From NCBI RefSeq assembly GCF_024494685.1, contig NZ_JANHDM010000006.1, positions 62,001-126,000 of the forward strand: a stretch of 64,000 nt of DNA. The letters run 5' to 3'. The notes below the pieces were generated by a model, which saw nothing but the letters and a program-made list of their open reading frames with translations, was not told where the DNA came from and made no database searches. The DNA comes from Halorubrum rubrum. Lineage in GTDB: Archaea; Halobacteriota; Halobacteria; Halobacteriales; Haloferacaceae. This document shows, one piece after another, positions 18,126-27,424 of the stretch (position 1 is its first letter; every line of letters starts with the position of its first letter). A program made the translations under genes and the position numbers.

Positions 18126-19094
18126 ATGGAGTACACGACGCTCGGGAACACGGGCACGACCGTGAGTCGCCTCTGTCTCGGCTGTATGAGCTTCGGGAGC
18201 GGTCACGACTGGATGCTCGACCGAGCGGCGAGCGAGGAGCTGATCGAGCGCGCGATCGAACTCGGGGTGAACTTCTTCGACACCGCGAACGTCTACTCGA
18301 ACGGCGAGAGCGAGGAGATCCTCGGGGACGTACTCGCCGAATACGACCGCGACCGGCAGGTCGTCGCAACCAAGGTGTACGGCGAGATGGACGAGTCGAA
18401 CCCGAACTCCGGTGGACTCTCCCGGAAGGCGATAGAACAGGAACTCGAGAACAGCCTCGACCGGCTCGGGATGGAGACGGTCGACCTCTATCAGATCCAC
18501 CGCTGGGACGAGGAGACGCCGATCGAGGAGACGCTCGCCGCCCTCGACGACGCGGTCCGGCGCGGACGGGTCCGCTATCTCGGGGCCTCCTCGATGTGGG
18601 CCCACCAGTTCGCCGACGCGCTCCACACGAGCGAGCGGGAGGGCTACGAGCGGTTCGTCACGATGCAGAACCTCTACAACCTCGCGTACCGCGAGGAGGA
18701 GCGCGAGATGCTCCCGCTGTGTGAGAAGGAGGGGATCGGCACCATCCCGTGGAGCCCGCTCGGCGCGGGCTACCTGACGCGTCCGTACGAGGCCGACGAC
18801 GCGACCGCGCGCGGGGAACACGAGACCGAGATCGGCCGACCGTACCGCGAGGGCGGCGGCGAGGAGGTCAACGCCCGCGTCGAAGAGTTGGCCGACGAGA
18901 GGGGGGTGAAGATGGCACAGATCGCGCTGGCGTGGGTTCTCGAGAAGGACGTGGTCGACGCGCCCATCGTGGGAACCTCGAGCGTCGAGCACCTCGAGGA
19001 CGCGGTGGAGGCGCTCGACATCGACCTGTCGGGCTCCGACGTCGAGTGGCTCGAGGAGCCGTACGAGCCGGTCCGCGTCTCCGGACACGAGTGA
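18126..19094 (+). CDS. Aldo/keto reductase
   Basis: Start at MEYTTLGNTG (18126); 322 residues. TIM-barrel NADPH-dependent oxidoreductase. It has the family start TTLGNTGTTVSRLCLG, the Asp-Tyr region FFDTANVYSNGESEE with catalytic Tyr, Lys in VVATKVYGEM and His in YQIHRWDEETP. The C-terminal cofactor site is near APIVGTSSVEHLEDAV. It resembles the YajO/YccK-like AKR group acting on aldehydes or ketones; substrate unknown. It is a single-gene unit. Confidence 0.92.
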   Translation: MEYTTLGNTGTTVSRLCLGCMSFGSGHDWMLDRAASEELIERAIELGVNFFDTANVYSNGESEEILGDVLAEYDRDRQVVATKVYGEMDESNPNSGGLSRKAIEQELENSLDRLGMETVDLYQIHRWDEETPIEETLAALDDAVRRGRVRYLGASSMWAHQFADALHTSEREGYERFVTMQNLYNLAYREEEREMLPLCEKEGIGTIPWSPLGAGYLTRPYEADDATARGEHETEIGRPYREGGGEEVNARVEELADERGVKMAQIALAWVLEKDVVDAPIVGTSSVEHLEDAVEALDIDLSGSDVEWLEEPYEPVRVSGHE

Positions 19095-19186
19095 GCGCTC
19101 GGTCTCGAGTCCGATCGCGAACGGCGGCCGTCCGTTTCCTCACCCGGCCGCTCTCCGTACTCGGGGTCGTGTGTCGCCGTAACACA

Positions 19187-19194
19187 CTTAAGGG
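19187..19194 (+). promoter_or_regulatory. TATA-like box for the 242-residue orphan
   Basis: ACTTAAGG lies 22-29 nt before the GTG at 19216, supporting GTG as a leaderless start. Confidence 0.4.
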
Positions 19195-19215
19195 GAGACT
19201 CTATATCCACACGCA

Positions 19216-19944
19216 GTGGCATCCCGACAGGGCGGGTCGGGGGCCGAGGAGGTCCCCCGTCCCGGATCGACGGAGCGTCGGACCGCACCGCACGCGGCGT
19301 CACCCGAGGCCGATCGACGCCGCGCGTCGACCGCGCGACCCGGTTCGCCCGAGACTCACCCGGCGCGGGGGTGGACGCCCGGTCCCGACCGCGGACGGCC
19401 GATCCCGCCACGAAGCCGAACCCCGGAGGACCCTCCCCTCCGCGACCCCGGCCTGTACGCGCTCACGAACCACTTCCGCGAGCGGCTCCAACAGCCCGGT
19501 CGGTACGTCTCCACGCGGATCGTGACGGAGGCGATCCGGCGGGGGCAGCTCCGCTGGAACCGGACGGACGGCTGGCGGTTCGCGCTCGTCGACGGAGGAA
19601 TCCGGTTCGTCGTCGTCGTGAGCGACACCGAGACGGACTCCCCAGTCGTCGTCACCGGGTGGACGGAGGTGGCGGACCGCGAGGCGGCGCTGGAGGCGGG
19701 CCGGTTCGATCCGGTCGACGTCGACACCATCGGCCTCCGGGCCGCGTTGAGCGAGACGCCGGAGGCCGCGATCCCCGACCGGATCCGGCCGCGAACGGTC
19801 ACCCGGCCGTTCGTCGTCGGCGGACACCGCCTGGAGACCGAGCCCGGCGAGGCGTTCGTCCGCTGTGTGGAGTGCGGGTGTCGGTTCCGGTCGAAGGAGG
19901 CGATCACCTCGCGCGGCTGTCGCGGGTCGTCCGCCGGGCGGTAG
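19216..19944 (+). CDS. Uncharacterised protein with C-terminal Cys pair
   Basis: 242 residues from a GTG start. I do not recognise the family. The first 75 residues are Arg/Pro/Ser-rich and of low complexity, unlike the rest and unusually basic for this proteome. A later start within the frame is possible but no ATG is there. The conserved-looking part (about 76-240) begins GLYALTNHFRERLQQPGRYV, continues with a strand-rich region (RFALVDGGIRFVVVVSD), and ends CVECGCRFRSKEA, half of a zinc knuckle. It precedes the XPB helicase on the same strand with a 90 nt gap. Confidence 0.55.
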   Translation: MASRQGGSGAEEVPRPGSTERRTAPHAASPEADRRRASTARPGSPETHPARGWTPGPDRGRPIPPRSRTPEDPPLRDPGLYALTNHFRERLQQPGRYVSTRIVTEAIRRGQLRWNRTDGWRFALVDGGIRFVVVVSDTETDSPVVVTGWTEVADREAALEAGRFDPVDVDTIGLRAALSETPEAAIPDRIRPRTVTRPFVVGGHRLETEPGEAFVRCVECGCRFRSKEAITSRGCRGSSAGR

Positions 19945-20033
19945 CGGAGGACGGGCGCGGAGCGCCTCGGAGGGGCCCGTCACGGTCGAGCGCGGACGCT
20001 ACCCATTTCCGCGTCGCGGTCGAACCGAAGACG

Positions 20034-21932
20034 ATGACCGACGACACCGGCGACCCCGCCGCCGGCACCGACGACCCCGCCGCCGGCGACGACGCCGAGT
20101 CCGCACTCGACGACGATCCCGTCGAGGTCCCGCTCGACCGCTTTCACGAGGCGCTCGAGGCCGAAGAGCGCCCCGTCGCGACCGCCAGCGAGGTCGCGCG
20201 ACGGCTGGGGACGACGCAGGCCGCCGCCAGCGACGCGCTCGCCGACCTCGTCGAGCGCGGCGACGTGGACCGGCTCGACGTCGAGAGCGACCCCGTCGTC
20301 TTCTACCCGAACGACTGGGGCGCGTTGGCGTCCCGCGAGCGCGTGGTCGCCTTTCCGAGCCGCCGGGAGATCGTCGTCGACCGGCCGACGCAGTTCACGC
20401 GGGCGCGGCTCTCGCAGTTCGCCTACCTCGTCGATACCACGGGGACCGAGCCCGGCACGCGGGGGTATCTCTACCGGATCCGCCAGGAGGACGTGTGGGC
20501 CGCGCCGTTCGAGGACGCCGACGCGCTGATCGCGAGCCTGCGCTCCGTGCTCCCGCGGCGCTTCGACCATCTGGAGGAGTGGATCCGCGACCAGTGGCGG
20601 CGCGCGCACCGATTCCGGCTGTACACCCACGAGGACGGCTACGTCGTCCTCGAGGCCGCGAACGAGAGCCTGATGGGCAACGTCGCCGAGAGCCACCTCG
20701 AGGACGGCCAGCTCCGCGCGCCGATCTCCGAGACGGAGGCGTGGGTGAACGAGGACGCCGTCGCGGGCGTCAAGCGCGCGCTGTACGACGCGGGCTACCC
20801 CGTCGAGGACGACCGCGACCTCGAGACGGGCGACCCGGTCGACGTCGACCTCACGACCGAGCTCCGAGACTACCAGGAGACCTGGGTCGAGACGTTCCTC
20901 GAGTCGCGCTCGGGGGTGTACGTCGGGCCGCCGGGGTCGGGCAAGACCGTCGCCGCCATCGCGACGATCGCCACCGTGGGCGGCGAGACGCTGATCCTGG
21001 TCCCCTCCCGCGAGCTCGCGGACCAGTGGCGCGAGGAGCTGCTCTCGCACTCGACGGTCGACCCCGCCGACGTGGGGTTGTATCACGGCGGAAGAAAGGA
21101 GATACGCCCGGTCACGATCGCGACCTACCAGATCGCGGGGATGGACCGACACCGCTCCCTGTTCGACTCCCGCGAGTGGGGGCTGATCTGCTTCGACGAG
21201 GCGCACCACGTCAGCGCGCCCGTCTACTCCCGTACCGCCGAACTCCAGAGCAAACACCGGCTCGGGCTGTCGGCGACGCCGGTCCGCGAGACCGGCAGCG
21301 AGGAGGAGATCTACACCCTGATCGGCCCGCCGATCGGGGCCGACTGGGACGCGCTGTTCGAGGCGGGGTTCGTCCAGGAGCCCGAAGTCGAGATCCGGTA
21401 CGTCCCGTGGCGCGAGGACCTGGCGCGAAACGAGTACGCCAGCGCCGACGGGCGGGAGCGCCGCCGGCTCGCCGCCGAGAACCCCGCGAAGGTCGCGGAG
21501 GTCCGCTATCTGCTCGCGGCTCACCGCGGCAAGAAGGCGCTCGTGTTCGTCGAGTACCTCGACCACGGCGAGGCGATCGCCGACGCGATCGGTGCGCCCT
21601 TCGTCAGCGGGGAGACGCCCCACCGCGACCGCGCGGAGCTGTTTCGACGATTTCGCGAGGAGGACGACGACCTCGACGCGCTCGTCGTCTCGCGGGTCGG
21701 CGACGAGGGGATCGACCTCCCCAACGCGGAGCTGGCGGTCGTCGCGAGCGGGCTCGGCGGGAGCCGTCGACAGGGCTCACAGCGCGCCGGGCGGACGATG
21801 CGCCCCGCGGGGTCGGCGCTCGTGTACGTGCTCGCGACCCGCGGGACGAGCGAGGAGGAGTTCGCCCAGCGGCAGATGCGCCACCTCGCCCGCAAGGGCG
21901 TCCGGGTGCGCGAGACGAACGTCGCGGAGTGA
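20034..21932 (+). CDS. XPB/Rad25-type superfamily 2 DNA helicase
   Basis: Start at MTDDTGDP (20034), 632 residues. An acidic N-terminus is followed by a winged-helix-like region (about 40-90, TASEVARRLGTTQAAASDAL). The SF2 helicase core begins near residue 280 with RDYQETWVE. Motif I is VGPPGSGKTVAA, motif II FDEAHHV, motif III SATPVRETG, and motif VI is QRAGRTMRPAG. XPB opens DNA in nucleotide excision repair and, in eukaryotes, in TFIIH. Archaeal XPBs often work with the Bax1 nuclease; no Bax1-like gene is adjacent here. Confidence 0.9.
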   Translation: MTDDTGDPAAGTDDPAAGDDAESALDDDPVEVPLDRFHEALEAEERPVATASEVARRLGTTQAAASDALADLVERGDVDRLDVESDPVVFYPNDWGALASRERVVAFPSRREIVVDRPTQFTRARLSQFAYLVDTTGTEPGTRGYLYRIRQEDVWAAPFEDADALIASLRSVLPRRFDHLEEWIRDQWRRAHRFRLYTHEDGYVVLEAANESLMGNVAESHLEDGQLRAPISETEAWVNEDAVAGVKRALYDAGYPVEDDRDLETGDPVDVDLTTELRDYQETWVETFLESRSGVYVGPPGSGKTVAAIATIATVGGETLILVPSRELADQWREELLSHSTVDPADVGLYHGGRKEIRPVTIATYQIAGMDRHRSLFDSREWGLICFDEAHHVSAPVYSRTAELQSKHRLGLSATPVRETGSEEEIYTLIGPPIGADWDALFEAGFVQEPEVEIRYVPWREDLARNEYASADGRERRRLAAENPAKVAEVRYLLAAHRGKKALVFVEYLDHGEAIADAIGAPFVSGETPHRDRAELFRRFREEDDDLDALVVSRVGDEGIDLPNAELAVVASGLGGSRRQGSQRAGRTMRPAGSALVYVLATRGTSEEEFAQRQMRHLARKGVRVRETNVAE

Positions 21933-22039
21933 CGTATGGACGCGGCAGAGTGACACGCGTGGACGCGGCGGAGTACCACGTGACGGAGTGACGGCGCGCA
22001 CAGCGAAGCTTTCAATTCCCGACCGGGTGACGTCGTCGT

Positions 22040-23737
22040 ATGGACCCGACAGACGGCTCGGAGAGGACGGTCGGCGAGGCGGTCGTGGACTGCCTGCTCG
22101 ACCGCGGGATCGACACGGCGTTCGGCATCCCCGGCAAGCAGACGCTCCCGCTCAACCGGGCGTTCGCCGACCGGGACGCGCGGTTCGTCGTGGCGCGACA
22201 CGAGACCGCGGTCACCCACCAGGCGTGGGGGTACGCGGAGACGGCCGAGCCGGGCGCGATGGCCGCCACCGTGGTCGTGCCCGGTCCGGGCGACATGAAC
22301 GCGATGAACGGGCTGAAGAACGCCAAAAACGACAACGTCCCGCTGCTCCACCTCGCCGTCGAGACCGAACGCGACGTGCGCGGCGGCGACGGGATCCACG
22401 AGACGCCCCCGGAGACGTACGACACGGTGGTGAAAGAGAACGTCCTCGTCGAGTCGCCGGCGGGCGCGGTCGCGGCCGTCGCCGACGCGATCCGGGTCGC
22501 CCGCGAGGCCCCGCAGGGGCCGGTGCGGGTCGGGATCCCGAAGGACGTCCTCGCGAGCCGGACGCCGCAGGCGACGCCGCCGGAGGCGGAGCCGGCGGAG
22601 CCGCCCGCGCCGTCCGCGTCGTCGGTCGAGGCGGCCGCGGACCGCCTCGGCGACGCGGCCGCGCCGGTCGTGATCGCGGGCGGGGGCGTCCGGCGCGCCG
22701 GCGCGACCGAAACACTACGAACGGTCGCGGAGGCGCTCGACGCGCCGGTCGTCGGGACGTACAAGGGGAAGGGGGTCCTCCCGGAGACGCACCCGCTCTC
22801 GGCGGGCGTGCTCTGTGGCGGCACGAGCACGGAGCTGCGCGAGCTGCTCGACTCGGCGGACGCGGGGCTCGTCGTCGGCTCGGACCTCGACGCGGTCTCG
22901 ACCGCCAAGTGGTCGGTGCCGATGCCGGAGACGCTCGTCCACGTCACGCTCGACGGCGACGACATCGGGTTCGGCTACGAGGCTGACCTCGGCGTCGTCG
23001 CCGACGCGGACCGGTTCCTCGGCGCGCTCGCCGAGCGGCTCGATCCCGCCGAGTCCGAGGGATCTCCGGAGGCCGAGACGTCGGGTGCGACCCGCGCGGC
23101 CGCGGTTCGCGAGGCGGACCGCGGCCGGTTCGACGCGGTCGCGGCCGCTCGCGACGCGGCCGCCCCGCTCCGGTCGGTCGAGGTGCTCCGTGAGGTCCGC
23201 GACGTGCTCCCCGAGGAGACGGTCGTGGCCGCCGACGCGGGCGGGTTCCGGCTGTGGACGCTCGTCTCCTTCCCGGCCGCCGGCCCCGAGTCGTACGTCA
23301 ACCCCGGCTCGTGGGCGACGATGGGGACCGGGCTCCCGTCGGCGATCGGGGCGAAGCTCGCGAACCCCGACGACGACGTGGTCGCGCTGACCGGCGACGG
23401 CGGGCTCATGATGTGCGTTCACGAGCTCCACACGCTGGCGTCGGAGGGGATCGACGTCACCGTGGTCGCGTTGAACAACGACGACTACGCGATCATCAGC
23501 GAGGAGGCCGAACGGACCTACGGCTTTCCCGCGCAGGCGTACGGCTGGGTCGACACCGGGCTCGACCTCGTGTCCATCGCCGCCGGCATGGGCGTTCGCG
23601 CGGAGCGCGTGAGCGACCTCGACGCCGTCGGTGACGCCGTCGACGGCGCGCGTGCCCACGACGGACCGGCGCTCGTCGAGATCGTCACCGACCCCGACGA
23701 GCCGCAGGCCAGCGAGTGGATGACCCGCGACCGGTAG
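22040..23737 (+). CDS. Thiamine-diphosphate-dependent enzyme, acetolactate synthase-like
   Basis: 565 residues with the three-domain POX/ALS architecture. The N-terminal Pyr domain has the catalytic Glu in VVARHETAVTHQAWGYAE. The central FAD/nucleotide-type domain covers about 195-320. The C-terminal PP domain has the Mg-ThDP motif GDGGLMMCVHELHTLA...NNDDYAII. True anabolic acetolactate synthase usually sits with ilvN/ilvC, which are absent here. The substrate (pyruvate, oxalyl-, sulfo- or benzoylformate-type) cannot be assigned. A possible TATA element (CTTTCAATT, about 22009-22018) precedes it. Confidence 0.82.
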   Translation: MDPTDGSERTVGEAVVDCLLDRGIDTAFGIPGKQTLPLNRAFADRDARFVVARHETAVTHQAWGYAETAEPGAMAATVVVPGPGDMNAMNGLKNAKNDNVPLLHLAVETERDVRGGDGIHETPPETYDTVVKENVLVESPAGAVAAVADAIRVAREAPQGPVRVGIPKDVLASRTPQATPPEAEPAEPPAPSASSVEAAADRLGDAAAPVVIAGGGVRRAGATETLRTVAEALDAPVVGTYKGKGVLPETHPLSAGVLCGGTSTELRELLDSADAGLVVGSDLDAVSTAKWSVPMPETLVHVTLDGDDIGFGYEADLGVVADADRFLGALAERLDPAESEGSPEAETSGATRAAAVREADRGRFDAVAAARDAAAPLRSVEVLREVRDVLPEETVVAADAGGFRLWTLVSFPAAGPESYVNPGSWATMGTGLPSAIGAKLANPDDDVVALTGDGGLMMCVHELHTLASEGIDVTVVALNNDDYAIISEEAERTYGFPAQAYGWVDTGLDLVSIAAGMGVRAERVSDLDAVGDAVDGARAHDGPALVEIVTDPDEPQASEWMTRDR

Positions 23738-23809
23738 CCCCCCGAACCGCGAGCGACGGGACGATCCGCCAAGCGGCGACGTATCACTCGTTTCGGTCGG
23801 AGCGTGAGT

Positions 23810-23817
23810 CTTAACAA
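23810..23817 (+). promoter_or_regulatory. TATA-like box for the Gfo/Idh/MocA gene
   Basis: CTTAACAA lies 23-30 nt before the ATG at 23840 and supports that start over an in-frame ATG at 23804. Confidence 0.45.
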
Positions 23818-23839
23818 CTCCCGTTGTGAATTCCGAGAC

Positions 23840-24904
23840 ATGACCAGCGCCAACGACGTCGCCGTCGGGATCGTCGGCCTCGGCGGGATCGGCACCCACC
23901 ACGCGAGACAGTTCCTCGAGCGGGACGCGAACCTCGTCGGCGGCATGGACATCGACGCGGACGCGAGACGCCGCTTTCACGAGGAGTTCGACCTCCACGC
24001 CTACGAGGAGGCCGAGGACCTCTACGACGACTGCGAGGCCGTCCTGATCACCACGCCGAACCGGTTCCACGAGGAGTACGCGACGGGGTCGCTGGAGGCG
24101 GGTCTCGACGTGCTCCTGGAGAAGCCGCTCGCACACACCCTCGAGAGCGCGGAGCGCATCGCCGACGCGGCGGCCGACGCGGAGGGGTTCTGTATGGTCG
24201 GGTTCAACAACCGCTTCCGCCACCCCGTCCGGGTCATCAAACACTACCAGGACGAGGGACGGTTCGGCGAGACGAAACACGTGGAGGCGAACTACGTCCG
24301 GCGTCGGGGGGTCCCCGGCCGCGGCTCCTGGTTCACCTCGAAGGCGGTCGCCGGCGGGGGGGCGCTCATCGACATCGGCGTCCACGCGATCGACCTGGCG
24401 CTGTACTTCCTCGATCACCCCGAGATCGTCGAGGTCAGCGGCGAGACGCGCTCGGAGTTCGGCGGCCGCGAGGACTACGCGTACATCGACACGTGGGGCG
24501 CGGACGAGGGCCCGGAGGGGTTCGACGTCGACGACTCCGCCTCGGCGTTCATCCGCGGGGCGGACGGCAGCACGGTCTCGCTGGAGGTCGCGTGGGCAAC
24601 GAACCGGCCGGCGACCGACGAGTTCGTGATCCGGGGCAGCGAGGCGGGCGCGACGTTCGACCGCGGCCGTGACGAGCTCACGCTCCACGAGGCGAGCGTC
24701 GGCGGCGGCCACCACCTCTCGGACACGGAGGTGACGACCCGCGACGACAACAGCCACGGGGCCGAACAGGACGTCTTCCTCGAGGCCGTCGCGGCGGGCG
24801 AGCCGCCCGCGATCAACACCGTCGAGGAGGGACTGGCCGTTCAGCGCGTGATCGACGCGCTCTACCGCTCCTCGGAGACCGGCCGCGCGGTCCAGTTGGA
24901 CTGA
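23840..24904 (+). CDS. Gfo/Idh/MocA-family NAD(P)-dependent oxidoreductase
   Basis: Start at MTSANDVAVG (23840); 354 residues. The N-terminal Rossmann fold has VGIVGLGGIGTHHARQFL. The EKP motif is in LLEKPLAHTLESAE (Lys contacts substrate and cofactor). The C-terminal alpha/beta domain has GGGALIDIGVHAIDLALYFL, the HAIDL-type catalytic His region. The family oxidises or reduces sugars, inositols or related compounds; the particular substrate is unknown. Confidence 0.9.
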   Translation: MTSANDVAVGIVGLGGIGTHHARQFLERDANLVGGMDIDADARRRFHEEFDLHAYEEAEDLYDDCEAVLITTPNRFHEEYATGSLEAGLDVLLEKPLAHTLESAERIADAAADAEGFCMVGFNNRFRHPVRVIKHYQDEGRFGETKHVEANYVRRRGVPGRGSWFTSKAVAGGGALIDIGVHAIDLALYFLDHPEIVEVSGETRSEFGGREDYAYIDTWGADEGPEGFDVDDSASAFIRGADGSTVSLEVAWATNRPATDEFVIRGSEAGATFDRGRDELTLHEASVGGGHHLSDTEVTTRDDNSHGAEQDVFLEAVAAGEPPAINTVEEGLAVQRVIDALYRSSETGRAVQLD

Positions 24905-24990
24905 GCCGTTCGGGAGCGGATCGGCCCGCGTCGTCCGATCGCGAATCCGTCTCTCGCTCCGGATCACGAACCTATTCGTCGCTGTAGTCC

Positions 24991-26214
24991 GTGGACCCGC
25001 GTATCGTGAGCGACTCTCCCGGACCCACCCCGCCTTCCGAACGCATCGTGAGCCTCGACGCGCTCCGCGGCGTGGCCGTCCTCGGCATCCTCGTGATCAA
25101 CGTCCGGGTGTTCTCGATGCCCGAGACGACGCTCCTCAATCCCACCGTCTTCGGCGACTTCTCCGGCGCGAACTACTGGGCGTGGCTCGTCGGACACGTC
25201 CTCGCCGAACAGAAGTTCATCACCCTCTTCTCGGCGCTGTTCGGGGCGGGGATCGTCCTCTTCATCGAGAGCAAGGAGCGGAAGGGCCAGCCCGCCATGC
25301 CGCTTCATTACCGCCGGACGCTCTGGCTGATCGTCATCGGGCTGGCGCACGCGTACCTGCTCTGGTACGGCGACATCCTCGTCGCCTACGGCTTCTGCGG
25401 GCTGGCGCTCGTCTTCGCACACGACTGGGAGCCGCGGGCGCTCGCCGGGCTCGCGGCCGTCTTCCTGCTCGTCACGCCACTACTGGAGGTGTTCGCGGGC
25501 CTCACCGTCGGCGGCGAGGCGATCGCGAGCCAGTGGCAGCCCGCCGAGTCCGTCCTCCGCGCGGAGGTCGAGACCTACCGGAGCGGCTGGATCGCCCAGC
25601 TCGACCACCGAGTTCCCACCGCCTTCGAGCGGCAGACCGTCGGCTTCCTCGGGGGGACGTTCTGGCGGGTCGGCGGGACCGTCCTGCTCGGCATGGCGCT
25701 GTACAAGTGGGGCGTGTTGACCGGCGAGCGCTCCTCGGCGCTCTACCGGCGGCTCGTCGCGGGCGGGCTCGTCGGCGTCGCCGTCGTCCTCGCGGGCGTC
25801 CAGTACATCGAGGCCAACGACTGGAGCGCGGACGCGGCGCTGTTCTGGCGGCAGTTCAACTACGTCGGGAGCCTCCTCGTCGCCGGCGGCTACGTCGGCG
25901 TCGTCACCCTCTACGCGCGGCGGCGGCCGGACGGTCCTGCGACCCGCGCGTTCGCGGCGGTCGGCCGGACCGCGTTCACGAACTACCTCCTCCAGACGGT
26001 GGTCGCGACCGCCGTCTTCTACGGGCACGGGCTCGGGCTGTTCGGCTCCGTGAGTCGCGTCGAGGCGCTGGGGATGGTGGTCGCCTTCTGGGCGATCGAG
26101 GTGGCGCTCTCGGTGCTGTGGCTCCGGCGGTACCGGTTCGGCCCGGTCGAGTGGCTCTGGCGGACGCTCACCTACGGCGAGCGCCAGCCGATGCGGTATC
26201 CGGACGCCGACTGA
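24991..26214 (+). CDS. DUF418-domain multi-pass membrane protein
   Basis: 407 residues from a GTG start. It has the DUF418/YeiB layout. The N-terminal SLDALRGVAVLGILVINVRVF is followed by about nine or ten hydrophobic segments. The C-terminal DUF418 block includes AVGRTAFTNYLLQTVVATAVF and ends in the PVEWLWRTLTYGERQPMR signature typical of the family. The N-terminal motif resembles heparan-alpha-glucosaminide N-acetyltransferase-like membrane proteins. Function is unknown; a transport or acyl-transfer role has been suggested for relatives. Confidence 0.88.
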   Translation: MDPRIVSDSPGPTPPSERIVSLDALRGVAVLGILVINVRVFSMPETTLLNPTVFGDFSGANYWAWLVGHVLAEQKFITLFSALFGAGIVLFIESKERKGQPAMPLHYRRTLWLIVIGLAHAYLLWYGDILVAYGFCGLALVFAHDWEPRALAGLAAVFLLVTPLLEVFAGLTVGGEAIASQWQPAESVLRAEVETYRSGWIAQLDHRVPTAFERQTVGFLGGTFWRVGGTVLLGMALYKWGVLTGERSSALYRRLVAGGLVGVAVVLAGVQYIEANDWSADAALFWRQFNYVGSLLVAGGYVGVVTLYARRRPDGPATRAFAAVGRTAFTNYLLQTVVATAVFYGHGLGLFGSVSRVEALGMVVAFWAIEVALSVLWLRRYRFGPVEWLWRTLTYGERQPMRYPDAD

Positions 26215-26227
26215 GTCGAGCGAGCCG

Positions 26228-26977
26228 CTACTCCTCGATCGGCCCCGTCCGCTCCTCCTCGTCGCCCGCGACGACCCGGTTCGAGAGCGTGCCGACGCCC
26301 TCGTAGGTTATCTCCACGCGCTCGCCCGGCTCGACGAGTCCGGGGTTCGCGGGGCTCCCGAACGCGACGCAGTCGCCCGGTCGGAAGGTGAACCGTTTGG
26401 AGAGGTACGAGACGATCTCGTGAGGAGAAAACAGCATGAGGTCCGTGTTCGCGTCCTGTCGGCGCTCCCCGCCGACCGTCGTCGACATCTCCGTGTCCGC
26501 GGGGTCGACGTCGGTCTCGATCCAGGGGCCGAGCGGGCCGGAGCCGTCGAACGCCTTCCGCGCGGTCCGCCCCTGTTGGTCGAGCGCGTCGAGGTCGTTC
26601 ATGACCGTGTAGCCGCGGACCGCGTCGGGCACGTCCTCGGGCGCGAGGTCGCGGGACCGCTCGTCGATCACGGCGACGAGCTCGCCGGCGTAGGTCAGCT
26701 CGTCGGTCCACTCCGGGTAGCGGACCGGTTGTCCGTGCGCGAGGATGCTCGCCGGCGGCTTGATGAAGAAGTCGGGCTCTTCGGGGCGCTCGTACGCCAT
26801 CTGCTCCAGCGTCTCCGCGTAGTTGCGGCCGACGCAGTAGAGCGCGCTGGGCTCACACGGCGGGAGAAGCCGGCCGTCGCGGCCGACCTCGTACCGGCCG
26901 TCGTCGGCGACGACGGTCCCGTCCTCGTATCGACCGGCGACCGGTCCCTCGGGCGTCAGCAGGCGGGCGAGTCGCAT
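26228..26977 (-). CDS. Fumarylacetoacetate hydrolase-family protein
   Basis: 249 residues. A short N-terminal domain ends near SALYCVGRNYAETL. The FAH catalytic barrel has FFIKPPASILAHGQPVRYP, a metal-binding Glu in YAGELVAVIDERS, and VMNDLDALDQQ. The C-terminal part has FSPHEIVSYLSKRFTFRPGD. Members hydrolyse or decarboxylate 2-oxo/2-hydroxy-dienoic acids or act as oxaloacetate decarboxylases. No aromatic-degradation genes are adjacent, so the substrate is open. It is convergent with the DUF418 gene. Confidence 0.9.
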   Translation of the reverse strand: MRLARLLTPEGPVAGRYEDGTVVADDGRYEVGRDGRLLPPCEPSALYCVGRNYAETLEQMAYERPEEPDFFIKPPASILAHGQPVRYPEWTDELTYAGELVAVIDERSRDLAPEDVPDAVRGYTVMNDLDALDQQGRTARKAFDGSGPLGPWIETDVDPADTEMSTTVGGERRQDANTDLMLFSPHEIVSYLSKRFTFRPGDCVAFGSPANPGLVEPGERVEITYEGVGTLSNRVVAGDEEERTGPIEE

Positions 26978-27025
26978 GCGGGCCCCTCTCTCGCGGCCGG
27001 CAAAGGTCCGTCGATGCGGGCGGTC

Positions 27026-27424
27026 TCACCCCTCGCGCTCGTCGACGCCGATCACGACCGCCGACCGGATCTCGAGGGCGGCCTCGAACTCCGCGCGGCG
27101 GCCGGTCGTCGACCCCCACCGCTCGACCGCGGTCTCGTGGGCGCGGGCGACCGCGTCGCGCTCGCGGTCGGCGAGGCCGAGCCGGGCCCCGACCGCTTCC
27201 CAGTGATCGGGCTCGACGAGGAACGTTTCCCGGTCGGGCGCGGCCTCGATCCGCTCGTACCGGCGCCGGTACTCCTCGAGACGCGGTCCGAGGTCGGCCT
27301 GAACGCGGGCGAGCAGCGCCGGGAGCCGGTCGGCCGGCACGCTCGCGAGCGCCGCGGTCTTCACGAGCGCGGTGCCGTCGATCGGGTGGTCGCCGCCCGC
27401 CTCCCCGTCGGATCCAGCGCCCAT
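27026..27424 (-). CDS. Uncharacterised small acidic protein
   Basis: 132 residues, helix-rich and charged, family not recognised. Visible features are a Gly/Asp N-terminus, a segment ALLARVQADLGPRLEEYRRR, a stretch FLVEPDHWEAVGARLGL, and a C-terminal strand SAVVIGVDE. Its start codon overlaps the stop of the MoaD-fusion gene (TGATG), so the two are translationally coupled. This implies a related role, perhaps in molybdopterin or sulfur-carrier biology. Confidence 0.6.
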   Translation of the reverse strand: MGAGSDGEAGGDHPIDGTALVKTAALASVPADRLPALLARVQADLGPRLEEYRRRYERIEAAPDRETFLVEPDHWEAVGARLGLADRERDAVARAHETAVERWGSTTGRRAEFEAALEIRSAVVIGVDEREG

